64,000 nucleotides of DNA from Calliopsis andreniformis. Its lineage: Eukaryota; Arthropoda; Insecta; Hymenoptera; Andrenidae. The notes beneath the pieces are model-generated. The model was not told the origin of the DNA. It saw nothing but the letters and a program-made list of their open reading frames with translations, and made no database searches. This document shows, piece after piece, positions 25,131 through 36,751 of this stretch (positions within the stretch are counted from its first letter, which is position 1; each line of letters begins with the position of its first letter). The DNA lies in the NCBI RefSeq assembly GCF_051401765.1, contig NC_135071.1, positions 8,906,961-8,970,960 on the forward strand, in the 5' to 3' direction. Position numbers and translations under genes: made by a program.

Positions 25131-25679
25131 ATGAAAATGGATACTTATACAGAACCATTAGACTCAGAAACCGAAATGTTTTGCACATTATATTTATTCA
25201 CAAATGTACAAAATTCTGATGAAATACATGGAAAACTCATTAACGGAGAACTCTGCTGCACTATTATAAAAGCATCACTTATAGCAGATACTTTTCATGT
25301 ATTAGTAGCTGCCAATAAAGCTGCAATTAATGCAAAAATGAATCAACTTGTCACAAGAAGCATATATACTGAAGTTTTATTTAATCTATCAATTTCAAAG
25401 AACATAACGCATTCATTGAAGGAATTTGGCATTAATAATAATGATAAAAACATATTAGTAGTACTAATACATAAAAAAAATGATGAAAAATTAATGTCAA
25501 AATTACTTACAGACAACATAAAAGGAGATAATATATCAGTTTCTAGACTATCTGAATTTACAGATCATGAATTGATAAAAAAAGTATATAAAATTGATAA
25601 AAATGAACTGGCTGTTTCTAATTTAACTAAGTCGGTTGTATCTAGAATTAGTTGTAAAGATTTTATATTGGTAAAATAA
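25131..25679 (+). CDS. TPRKB: TP53RK-binding protein (Cgi121 subunit of KEOPS/EKC)
   Basis: A 182-aa single-exon frame; human TPRKB is 175 aa. In KEOPS this subunit binds the Bud32/PRPK kinase and delivers tRNA for threonylcarbamoyl-adenosine (t6A37) synthesis. Family blocks seen in order: a hydrophobic first strand (FCTLYLFTNVQN), then FHVLVAANKAA (human FQILVAANKAV), TRSIYTEVLFNLSISKNI (human TRTLSTEIIFNLSPNNNI), the KEFGI block, KKVYKI and a terminal SRISCKDFIL. ATG 25,131 is chosen because it precedes the conserved body; ATG 25,137 is the alternative. The AATAAA at 25,675-25,680 overlaps the stop codon, unusually early for the real poly(A) signal. Absence of introns is unlike every other complete gene here and could mean intron loss or retroposition. 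It converges on Npl4. Confidence 0.93.
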   Translation: MKMDTYTEPLDSETEMFCTLYLFTNVQNSDEIHGKLINGELCCTIIKASLIADTFHVLVAANKAAINAKMNQLVTRSIYTEVLFNLSISKNITHSLKEFGINNNDKNILVVLIHKKNDEKLMSKLLTDNIKGDNISVSRLSEFTDHELIKKVYKIDKNELAVSNLTKSVVSRISCKDFILVK

Positions 25680-26185
25680 AGTTGAAATTATTAATATTGT
25701 TTTTCTTTATATTAATAGCATTGTACTTTGCATTAAGATCATAGTTGATTAATGAAGATTTCTAGAAAATTAATAAAATTTACATTAAGTAGATATTACT
25801 TTATGTTATACTTCAAATTTTTATTAACTATTGTATATGTAGTTAATATCTCACAAAAATGAAGGATTTTTTGTGACATCTAATTTCAAGTTTGTGTTTT
25901 CTTTCTTTTTTATAAATGATATAAGACTATAATAATGATATAGTTTTCTTAAATCTTAAGTTTTTATTATAATGATATAATACTTCCATTTTTGTAAATA
26001 ATAATTTGAAATATATTTATAATCGCTTGATGTAGGTCTAAAGTAAGGTATAAACTATGATGTTACAACAAAAATTAGAAATTACATTTCGTACTTCACT
26101 ATATGTAAATAAAAGTATATAGCAAGGAAACATGAGATACAGGAACACTGGAAAATATACTTCAGTCAAGAATATTTTTTCTGTT

Positions 26186-26191
26186 TTTATT
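26186..26191 (-). terminator. Candidate poly(A) signal of Npl4
   Basis: TTTATT on the + strand (AATAAA on the gene strand), about 150 bp past the Npl4 stop. Position is plausible; untested. Confidence 0.35.
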
Positions 26192-26337
26192 CACTCATAA
26201 ATAAGACCAAAGATGCGTAGAAAACAATTGTTATGTCCGCAAAGACACAGTATGTGCCAAATGTTGCAGAAGCAAAGTAGCAATTTAAGGATGGTGACCT
26301 TAAATGCATACAGAAGCAATATAATATTGACAGTTTG

Positions 26338-29300
26338 TTACGGATTCCTGCCACACATTTCGCACGTTGAAAAATCTGCTGTATTAAGAAAAGTGCACCT
26401 AGGACAGGTCCAAACAGCTTGATTAGAAAATGAATTTGCAGCTACTTCTGTACCACTTCCTATTCCACTTCCTCCACTCGAAGAAGATGGCATTCTTAAG
26501 CTGCTTTCAAATGATACTTGAGGTGAATGTATTGCAGAAGACGTGGATGCAGATATTAGTTGTTCTACTGTTGCCCAATGTTCAAACTGTGACCATTCTA
26601 ATGCTTTTTGTCTATCTTTAATACGAATAGCTTCCAACAATGGTAACATATGATCCTAAAGAAAAAAGAAAAACATTTTATAACGTTAAAGTTTCTTACC
26701 ATCAGATAAATATTTAAGAGAAAACTCGTATACCTTCATTGGTAACATATCCATTGTTGCAATAAAAAGTAAGAAATGAAAATCTGAGGTAGCTTCTAGA
26801 AACTGATCTTTCTTAAATTGCTGTATGTAAGAACAAAGCGAATTAAAGTCTTGAACTTGTCCATCGATGAGTCTGAAATCAAATTATGTATTAATATAAA
26901 ACCAATGTAAGAAAAACTACTATTTAATTAATGTTGTCTCGCATACCTATTCTCAATTGGAAATGGAGTAATGTTATCATTAACATAAAAAGTAAACTGC
27001 GGAATAAGTGGTGTTGATGCAGGTACGTCTACCAATAAATATTCTACAGGTAAAGGTCTTGCTAGTCGTGGCACTTCATTTCCATAAGAATCTTTTTCCT
27101 ATAAACAATAAACAAAATTCATAGGGTAATTTTACACTTTGAAATCTTAATTCTTTGTTTTTAATCTTAATATCTATACATCAATAGTTAATTAATTGAA
27201 ATGTTCTTTCATTATTCAAAAATAATTTATACCTAAAGTTAAATAAATTCTGTCAGGAACATTTAAAAAGTGCGCTCTAGGAGGCACATTAAGGCGTTAA
27301 CGCATTCAAAGGCTGGGACATCGTTCGGACGATTCCATTGGCAGTTCCAAGCAAACACAAGGAGGTTTACAAGAAGGATTATGAAGGCAAGTCCATAAAT
27401 GCTCGTGTTCGCGATCGTTTGGAGAAATGCGCGCGCAGAGATAGAAGCCGCAGACGACACCGGCACGGTTTGCCACGAGTCGAACAGAAAGCGCACGAGA
27501 AGGAAGAAGGGGAAAGACAGAGGGAGAGAAGGAGACGGAAAGTGAGAGGATCGAGGGTCCCGTGGAAGGGGGAAGATACGGGACGAGGAGAGAAGAGCAA
27601 CAGCGTAAGCGACTAGCGCGCGCTGTGGTGTGTGTCGGTCGGTCGGTCGGTCGTCGCCGCCATGCTAGTGGTTAGTTTAGTGAACCAAACATCATGATGT
27701 GGCAAAACGTTCGCACGAGCTAAGACTGAAGTAACGCCGCGTTACCGGCGCGCCGTCGTTATGTTATCCATAATAACTCACGACGTTCGATAAGCGTAAA
27801 CACGTAACGTGAAAAGTACAAAACGAAGCTTGGCAAAAGCTTTCCACGGCGACAACGGCGACGAAAAACGTCGAGGTGCTCGATTCCTGCGTACGGAACC
27901 GCACAACACTACGTCAATCCCGATGTAAATTAAAGTTAAACCGTACATCCGAGCAAACGTTACGGAATAATCATCGTTACCGTACACGCATTGGGAGTGA
28001 CGAGTGCCAACGATCAGCCTCCATCGCGCGGCAAGGAGACGATCACAAATCGTATACACGGTACGGAAGCATTTACGGTCTTACAATCTAACACGAAAGA
28101 AAGAGAAAACGAGTGCGTGTACGCGCGCGCCTATATGCATAGACGTATGTGTACATTGCGTGCGTGTATGATTGTATGCGTGATACGGAAAAAATATATG
28201 TAATTCGTATATTATATGCGTAGTGTATATGTGAGGGCGCCCGCGCGCGCGCGCATGTGAACATGGGAAGAGTGTGCGTGTGTCCGTGTATCGTGTACAT
28301 GGAGAAGATAGAAAGAGAGAATGAAAGAAGAGTAGAGGATTGACAAACGAAAGCGAGGATGAGAGAAAAAGAAAGAATGAACGTGACATCCAAACATTGA
28401 GATGGTAGGAGCGAGCATGTACGATATTTCGCGGAATTTGCCTAACACGCAGTATTTCATGACTCGCTTTTTACTCGAACCCCGGACTTGTTACGAGTAC
28501 TGACAGTGTAATATCGCGTAGGAAACTCGCCGATAAGCTGCGAGAATCCATACATCATACGAGCTAGCCTTTTATCGGTTGCGCGTATTGATGCCTGAAA
28601 ACGGTTTATAGAGTAAAGAAATGCGTTCGATTCTTCTGTCCACCTCCGTCAGTCGCCTTCCCTTTCGAATACTTTCACGGTAGGAAATGGTAAATCCCAA
28701 ACATCGACTCTCCAACCCTACGTAGGTTTTGGCGGGACTTCGCACGCATGCGCGCTCTCGCGTGAAATGTCATTTTTTATGTTTTCTTAATGTCAGCCAA
28801 ATTGTTGCATAATTAACTTTGCAATCGTATCGATGCTCGGGTAAAAAGCTAATTCGTGTTGACGAGTTGGTGGACAAAAACAATATCGCGGTATAAAATA
28901 GTTTTTCTATGATGTAACAATAGTTTGGCGATATAAAAAGAAAAACTGAAGAGTAAACGAACATAAACACAAATTCAATTGAACGAATTTCGATGTTTTT
29001 TGTTTTCCCGCTTTTTGTTTACCCGTGTCATTCACGTTCTCTCGTACATTCATTTAGAGTGTTTTTGTTTCACATATGTGTTATGATAAATGCGTTATAT
29101 AGACTAAGTGGACAATGAATAATAGAAATAATTTGAAATAAAGAAGGAGATAGAATATACATATTTTGATAATTGTGAAACAATTATGTTAATTCATTGA
29201 TATTTTTCAATTAATCGCAGAATATAAAAAAATTTATCAGACCGTTAATATTTTTGTTGAGAAAGTAAGAATTAAATTTTCTCTATTTTATGAAGATAAA

Positions 29301-32300
29301 ATTTTGTTTATGCGATAGGAAAAAGTCAAGAAGACAGAAAAAAGCCGAAAGAAAGCGAATATAGTGTCAGAACGTTGAACTGTTCATTGTTATGATTAAG
29401 TACACTGAATGACCTTTACATTATTTTCCTAAGCAATATGATGAAGTTTTAATACGCGAATATTTTACACATTTATATTTATGTATTTAAATTATGTTTC
29501 ATCGGTTTAATCAAAGATTAATTTAATAGGAATATTTTTCCTTTAATTTCTGGAACAGAAATCGTGAAAATATAAATAATCATACTAACAATCTTTTTTC
29601 TGAGTATTCCACAAATATTTGGTGTTTATGCACGTCGTACAATAAATAAATGTAAAAATATTCTTTTTGCCATTTTTTCAGATGCTGGATCCGAGCGTAC
29701 TAACGGATTTAGAAGAACTGACGCTTTGCAGTTATTGCAAGCAGAAGTATAACGATGCGGAACAATGCCCAAAATACCTTAGTTGCAAACATTATTTCTG
29801 TCTGCGTTGCATAGAAAATAATTTGTTAAAGGGACGTGAGTTGTTTTGCGCGCACTGCTGGAAAAGAACGGATCTGGGTGATCAAGGTCCCGATGCTCTA
29901 CCAACGCATTCTTCTCTTCTTGCCCTAGCTAACAATTTATCACACTTAAAAATTACGGCGAACAACACATCCGGGAAAACTAACGACAAAGAGAGAAAGG
30001 TATATGAATGTAAAAACAGTTTACGTACAAAATGATTTTAAGTTCGATGCCCGGTTATTTACATACTCAAGCTCATATCCAAATGGTAAAGACAAGCATG
30101 TAGCCATGAAGCCATACTGAAATCAGTTCTAATAGTAATAGGATTACTTTATAAGGTCTGCAATAGTTTTTCTTTAGGGTATATCGAAGTAATTCATATA
30201 TTCATAGATCGTACAGACCGAAACAATTTCCTTTGTAGATGTACAGAACAATTTTTGCTGTTATGTCGATTTCCATTAAAAGGAATTGCTTCATTATTTA
30301 CTAAATAAAATTGAAAATGTCGAAATTAATATTTACGATACTTTTACAGAGTGAAAATTGTCACACACACGGAATGCCCCTAGCATTATGGTGTGCGACA
30401 TGTTGTACGGCACTTTGTAGAGCATGCGCGACTCCACAGGAACACCCAGGTCACCAGATTAAATCGCAGACTGATGCCAAAGAACAACTCGTATCCGACG
30501 TAAGTTCCGTCATACTTTTTGTTTGTCGAAACTATTTCCCATAATTTTGCTTTACTGGAGGCGTAAAAATATAATAGTTCATTGTTCTGTATCATAAGAA
30601 AGTGCGTGTCTATCTTCAGGTTCAATTGGAGTTGGTTGCTATGGGAAAGCTATCGACCGAGATTCAAAGACTGGCTATGCAACAACGAGAATTCTTAATA
30701 AAAGTGTTGGAGGCATGTGTGACGTTGAAAACACACGTTGAAACCGATCTTCAGAACGGCTGGAGTCATTTCCCCGAAATAACGGACGCGCGGGAAACTC
30801 TCGGGAAAGCAAAAGCTAGTCTACAGATGATCGATAGTCCTAGCGATGTATACAGTTTGCACTCGCAGCTTATAATCGAGAAACAAAGATTGCAATCAAA
30901 ATATCAAGAAATGATGCTACAATGTCAGTTGGATGACTTAATAGGCAACTCGGGAGTGGTTTTCGATTTTGCATTATTGAAGCAAGCATTAGCTGGAATT
31001 CACACAGGAGAACCGATAGTTTCTCAAGGTGCAAGTAACGGCGGTAGATTACCAAATCATTTGGCGGCTTCACAAAATCCGATATTGTTCCTCGCAAATT
31101 ATTGCATGTCGCAGCTATACTCGAGACATGTAGTTAGTAAACAACACATGCAAAACGGTTCTATAGAGTATCACTCAAGTATGATGCAACCGCAATCAGC
31201 ACCACCAGGATCCGTTCACGTTCACCAAGGTCCACCGCCACCAGCAACCCCGCAACAACTTCTTATTCCACCTGGCTCGCCGTCCGTTAAACCCGTTCCG
31301 CCCGCGCCTCCGAACGCGATGTTACATCCTCAACAACAATCGACATTTATACCAGAAGGAGTCAGTACTGGTGGCGGAGGTTTGGTAACCGTCCACTCGT
31401 CCTCTCAACCACCGTCCAGCGGAATAACAGCATCGCTTCGAGGACCTTCGAACCCTTATCCTCTCTATTATTTTAACATCGAAGTGAACGGATCTCCACA
31501 TGGTCGTATCGTGATAGAAGTGAGGCCGGACGCGGCGCCGAAAATGGCTAAGAATTTTAGTGTACTCGCAACCGGTGAAGTTGGAGTCGGTTACAAAGGT
31601 TGCACGATCTTTCAGTGCTGGGAAGGCGAGTCCGTGATCACGGGTGATTTCGAATTAAATAATGGTCGAGGAGGAAGAAGCATATTCGAGGATGGATACT
31701 TTATGCCGGACGACACGAAATTTCCAGCAGTGAGAGGCGCAGTAGGGATGCGGAGAACGCAAAAACGACACGATAACCTTGGCATGGTGGGTTCGCAGTT
31801 TCGTATAATACTGCAAGAGATGCGTGGATTTACGGGTATCTTCGGGCACGTGGTCGAAGGCTTAGAGCTAGTTGAGAAGATATCTACGTTTGGCGATCAA
31901 ACCGGTAAACCGACGAAGAATATTCTAATAACAAAATGCGGTAAATTGTAACGGCAACACGCTATTGCGGTTAGTATACCGAAGGGTATGCAAAAGTACC
32001 CCTGTGCTTTACGTTTTCCCGCTGTAGATAACTAAAATTTGTCGAATTGCGACGATATCTCTGACTTCCGTGTTCGATGGGAAAGGTGCGAATTGAATAG
32101 AGCAAATCGTGTATACATAATAATATCCGACAAGATGATATTATTACAAGTTAAGAGATACCGTCGCGACATAGCTCCATGAATCGCGCGATGCTCCGGA
32201 TGAGTCACACAATTTAATTAACTATTAACAATAGAATTCTAAAGATGTTGAATCTATTTTTAAACGTGGATGCATGAGAGAAGAAAGAAGAAATAAAAAT

Positions 32301-35300
32301 CCATATTTTGCTATTGATTGGGAATCAATAAGATTCTGTATCTACAATAACGACAATGATCGATAATACGTACCTCAGATCGATCGTGATATCGATACGA
32401 CTTCTAGCTATACGACATTTGTTTTAGAAGAAGTTCGACGTTTATTTTGGTTATTGGCGTATTGCTACGTATAGTTGATAGAGGGTATCGCACGGGATTT
32501 AAAAAGTGCCGTGTGAACGGCGTCGCCCTGCGGGCGTTGCTAATGTTTTAGATCATAGGTAGTAAAAGAAACAAAAAAAGAAAACGTGTAGATGAGAAAT
32601 AAGTACGGAAAATGGGGCAAACTTGTATGTGTATACACATACATCCATATATTTGTAAAAACACGTACAGGCGGGAACTTTTTCGTTTTATAATCGAAAA
32701 ACGCGACTTCTTAAAGTCAAAAATCGTGATTCCATATACGCAGGTCGTTTAGAACTTTGACTGAACGATACGTAGGTACGTAAGGATCAATTCCGTTTCG
32801 TCCGATCAACGATCACGTATCGTTCCGTTCCAGAGGAAAGAAAAGGAGCTAAAAGGGAACAAGTGACAATTGTACGACGCATCGAGTCGGGGAAATAGCG
32901 GTTCCTGTCGAACGACTCAACAATGCTTCTCCCTTTTTGCTCTTTGTGGTCTAGTAGGCCGTCGTGAATTAACTGTATTTAAGATTAGATCTCAACATGA
33001 AAATATATGCAAGGCCTAACTACTACTATGTAGATTGTAAGCCTCGTCGTCTGATCAGAAAACGAACGAAATGAGCGAATATATATTAATCGAATCATTC
33101 CTCGATGCTGTATATCGAAGTACTACGATAATGTAATGCGTTATACTACTTGTCTGAATCCTCGTAAAATCCCATCGTTGTGTATCATATTGTCATGTAC
33201 TCGTGTGCGTGTGCGACAGAGACGCGTCGGGAAGTGTTCTGTAAATCGACGCGTATAAACAAAGCACACTCACGTATTGTAGGAAAAATTGCACGCCCTC
33301 GACGTCGCGGATGCCTTTTTCGAAGAAAGCCTCATTCGATGTTGAACTTGAAAGTTTTAACACTTGTTAATTATCTAATAACGCGTCGATGCAATGAAAA
33401 TTCATTGCGTTACAATGAACGTAAGAATCGCCGTTAGAATATAACATTACGTAATACATACGACGATCGGAGGGTGGTCGAGCTCGAACGAATTTCTCTC
33501 GTTTCGGTCGTATGGAAACAAACCGAAAACCATTAGTCGAAACTTTCGAATATAGAGAATATGTATGTTTACCGAAGCGAGCGAAGCTAGAAGCCCACCT
33601 GTATACACAAAATACCCACGCGCGCGCGTATATACTATCTATATTTTTATGAACGTGATGAAGTAATACAACGCATAGCTTGTAATATCGATTCAAACAA
33701 CCGACGGTTTAACTTGCCCCTCGCGTTCGAATTAAACGGTTGAGCGGCTGTCTCTTTCGATAAGTTCTATCTCGTTTTTCTTTTTCCATCTTTGATTATT
33801 TTTTTCTCTCCCGTCTCCTTTTCATTTTCTTTTCCTCATTCACCTTTTCCTTGTAAGTTAAGACGTAATCATCGTTACATACGAAAATGAAATCATTTTG
33901 TTTGCAATCTACGGAAGCGTAATCCGTAACGCACTCACTTAAACAGGTTTATTATTTCATTATACATGTACGAAATGAAGTTCGTTGCCCAATTTAAATG
34001 TACTTGTAATCAATCGATTTTGAGTTATAAATTGTTTCTCTTTCACCCGTGTACACTTTATACATACCTTTACCTTCTTTTACGCTACTGGCGTAACATA
34101 TGGTTTATAGAATCATATATACTTTAACATAGTATATACTTACAGTGAATTTCAATATTCAATTATCATTCTAATTTGAAGCAAGAAAATAATTAGATTA
34201 GAATAAAACGTACTTACCTTATAGAAGACGTCTGGAACATACTGTTTATCAGATGATTCAATTACATAGCCCAATTCTGGAGCATCTTTTGTAGGAACCA
34301 AGCAGCCATCTCGTACCAATGCCATGCATTGATTAGATACTTGATATCCTTCCATATGAACTTGATTCTTATTGTCGCCTGTAGTCATTGACATTTTTGT
34401 TTTTAATAAGTTGAAATTTTTCCATTATAGACTATACTAAAATAGTTATGGTATGATATGCTCCAAGTAACTCACCAGTAACACAAACAGTAACAAACTT
34501 TGAGCCAAAATAATTACTAGGAGAAAAACGACAGGGATTTGGACACTGATTTTGAAAATACCCCGCCATAATGCACTCTTGAGCAGACAAAAAGTGACTT
34601 TCTACGTTTCGAACGTGTTTTACCTGAATAAATAAAACTAATGCTATTAATTAAGGAAACCAATTTAATTTTCAGGAAAGAAAAATATAAATTAGCCGTA
34701 GAAAAATTTACCGTTCCTTTCTTGACATCATCAGCTATAAGGTCAGTAAAAATCCATCCAACTTTTTTTAAATTAAGTAAATGAGCCAACTCATCCACTA
34801 GATTTTGTCTTTCATCTGGTAAAAGTCGTATATTATCTTTTGCACTTTCCTAAACAGTTATAAATGACACTGTAGATTATATGTACATACAATTTTATCA
34901 TCTATCTGTAACATTATGAACTTACTTGTGGCGGTTCGTAAATGGCCGCGACAACAGCTCTTATTCCTAATGGTACATCCGTGTGAATTTCATATCTTCC
35001 ATACAAATATCCAACACGTTGATGACCAGTGCTACGCCAATAATTAAGAAAGCGTTCAACTAAACTTGGATTTTCAAACATTACATTGTCCACGTGTCGA
35101 TAAGTTTGGCGATTTAGAGTAATAGAATTCGGTTGGCATTTGCTACAGATACCTCGTGGCCAAGGTGGATGATCTTTGCAACCAGTCTTTATACGACAAC
35201 TTATGTCATCTAACTGTATAAACTTCCCTCTATAAAAGAATGTATACATTTTATTTTAAGAATTTAACAGATCGCACAATGTTAACATACCTATCTACAC

Positions 35301-36751
35301 CAGCAGTAAGTTTCCTAAGATACGAATGGAAAGACAGGTGCTTTATATTTTGTTCTTTAAGGTAAGCTTCGTCAAAAGGTTCTAGAGGAGAGCAATGAAC
35401 ACAACATCCATTAGCACCATGCCTACATCTGTTAAGAAAGGTTACCATTTATAATTCAGTTATGCATAAAGCATTTGTCTATGGTTATGTATACTTACAG
35501 TTTTTCATCACGTTTTCTTTGAATTTTGCCATCAAGTTTCCATAATTGTTCATCAACTTCATCTTCAACTACATATGGTAAGGATCGAGAAGCATTGGTG
35601 TCACGATTTATAGTTCCGGTTACATGTGATGGACCTGGTTCTAATATTAAAGAGGGGTAAAATATATTCATACAATAAAAAAGCAGAAAAGAAATATACA
35701 AAAAATTATTAAAACCTGGAGGAGCATTGTCACTGGTATTACTTGTTGATGGAGTATTCCACAATTGTGTACCATCAACAGGAGCCAAATATAGCATGTC
35801 ACCATGCGAAAGACCTACTCCAGAAATTGTTCTACTTCGGCTAGATATAAGTGCATTTTTATGATTTCGTTCCCTGTAGAGCTCAAATCCAAAACTGTTT
35901 AATTCAAAGGCATCAAAAACCTAAATGCACAGGAAATTAATAGATACATCTCATGTTTATCATAAATCAATGTTTATTATAATCAAAATACAAACCTTTT
36001 CGAATAACTGAGAAGTTGTATCAGATGGATCTACGTCTATGCGTTTTGTTCCCTCTGAAGACTGCACACGCAGAGTCTACAAAAATAGATACAATGAGCA
36101 ATTAAAAATATTCAAAACTAACTATATCTAAATGATGCTATAAAAATATAAATGTTTTTTATATTAATGATTTGTAGTCATTAAATGTATATTATTATAA
36201 ATTTTAATACAATAATAGTTTTTATCTTTATGAGACCTTTATATCTTAACTTATATAAACATAATGAATACATGCAAAAGAATATTCTTCAAATAATTCC
36301 ATGAACATAATATTCTAATACATAAATATATATTACGTGTATATATATATTTTTGTGATTTATTTGTAAATATAAAAAAATCATACAAGGAAATAAACAA
36401 TGAATAAATTAGTCTTTTATAGGAGTATAAATTATTTCATGTAAGCAAACTGATTTTTTAAATGTAATGTTTCTATTTTTACATTGTTTAAAGCATTATT
36501 ATGTTAGGTTTTAAAAAATCTTAAAAGAAAAACAAAGGAACAAAACCCAATTGAACTTATATCTGGGAACTTTTAGTAAGCTACAACAATGTCACTGAGT
36601 GAAATACAAAACTTTTGCTAATTTATAAAGAGAATTAATTGTATTCTAAATAAAATATGGTTTATCTATTATCAAATAGAACATATTAAACAATCAAAGA
36701 CTACAGCTCATTTAACAATAGGTAACTTACAATTTGCTTGGACTTTGACAT
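26338..36751 (-). CDS. Npl4: NPL4 homologue, ubiquitin-binding p97/Cdc48 cofactor
   Basis: Twelve coding exons read from the right: 36,731-36,751; 35,996-36,076; 35,716-35,920; 35,499-35,640; 35,291-35,428; 34,926-35,229; 34,712-34,849; 34,476-34,623; 34,218-34,378; 26,947-27,098; 26,734-26,872; 26,338-26,655. They encode 648 aa (human 608). NPL4 with UFD1 recruits and unfolds ubiquitylated substrates at p97. Domains: N-terminal UBX-like fold (about 1-100); zinc-binding part with [20 protein letters not shown] and [23 protein letters not shown]-like core with [30 protein letters not shown] and [15 protein letters not shown]; a serine/glycine-rich linker; and a C-terminal RanBP2-type finger, WTCPRCTF to CEMCG, retaining the Thr-Phe and Met of the ubiquitin-binding face. 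The first coding exon has only seven codons. The ninth intron (27,099-34,217) houses an antisense gene. The 75-bp third intron is a multiple of three and stop-free. Confidence 0.96.
27635..27653. repeat. TCGG microsatellite
   Basis: Four and a half units of TCGG, within the CpG-rich zone. Confidence 0.85.
28242..28254. repeat. Alternating CG tract
   Basis: Thirteen bases of uninterrupted C/G alternation, a potential Z-DNA former, flanked by GT-rich sequence. Confidence 0.8.
29682..31951 (+). CDS. RING / B-box / coiled-coil / cyclophilin protein (TRIM-Cyp-like)
   Basis: Three coding exons (29,682-29,999; 30,350-30,499; 30,620-31,951) give 599 aa. ATG 29,682 follows the acceptor directly. A C3HC4 RING lies at 16-59 (C16, C19, C35, H37, C40, C43, C56, C59), so ubiquitin-ligase activity is expected. 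A B-box2 lies at 110-141 (C110, H113, C121, C124, C129, C132, H138, H141). A helical, probably coiled-coil stretch follows (about 157-290), then a Pro/Gln/Ser-rich linker (about 340-430) and a cyclophilin fold at 434-599, as long as human CypA. The fold keeps GYKG, TGDF, NGRGG, GSQF and a CG-x-L end, but the CypA catalytic positions R55, F60, Q63, F113 and H126 are Q, E, I, R and T, so isomerase activity is doubtful. The gene lies inside Npl4 intron 9 on the opposite strand. Domain calls are strong; function is inferred. Confidence 0.93.
31952..34217 (+). other. Probable 3' UTR of the nested gene, then rest of the Npl4 intron
   Basis: Relatively CpG-rich DNA without a supported coding exon. 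AATAAA at 32,292-32,297 is a candidate poly(A) signal. The CpG content continues to about 33.9 kb, so a longer 3' UTR or another regulatory island is possible. Confidence 0.4.

Larger units (their letters stand above)
27099..29681 (+). promoter_or_regulatory. CpG-rich promoter/5' leader zone of the nested gene, inside an Npl4 intron
   Basis: From about 27,290 to 28,770 the DNA is CpG-rich and purine-rich on the + strand, unlike its surroundings. It holds a TCGG run, an alternating CG tract, a possible donor (CAACAGC then GTAAGC, 27,605) and a GCATGCGC core near 28,746 as in NRF-1 sites. This fits the promoter and untranslated leader of the gene starting at 29,682. Highly charged or GT-rich ORFs here look like composition artefacts. 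28,800-29,681 is AT-rich and probably leader intron. Confidence 0.45.

Noticed and set aside
27338..27616. + strand ORF of 92 codons rich in Arg, Lys and Glu
   Set aside because: Composition-driven frame in a purine-rich, CpG-rich leader; ends amid repeats, no recognised domain.
28081..28460. Three overlapping minus-strand ORFs of 80-100 codons
   Set aside because: They arise from GT/AG-rich leader sequence, are low-complexity Ser/Phe/His/Thr strings and match no domain.
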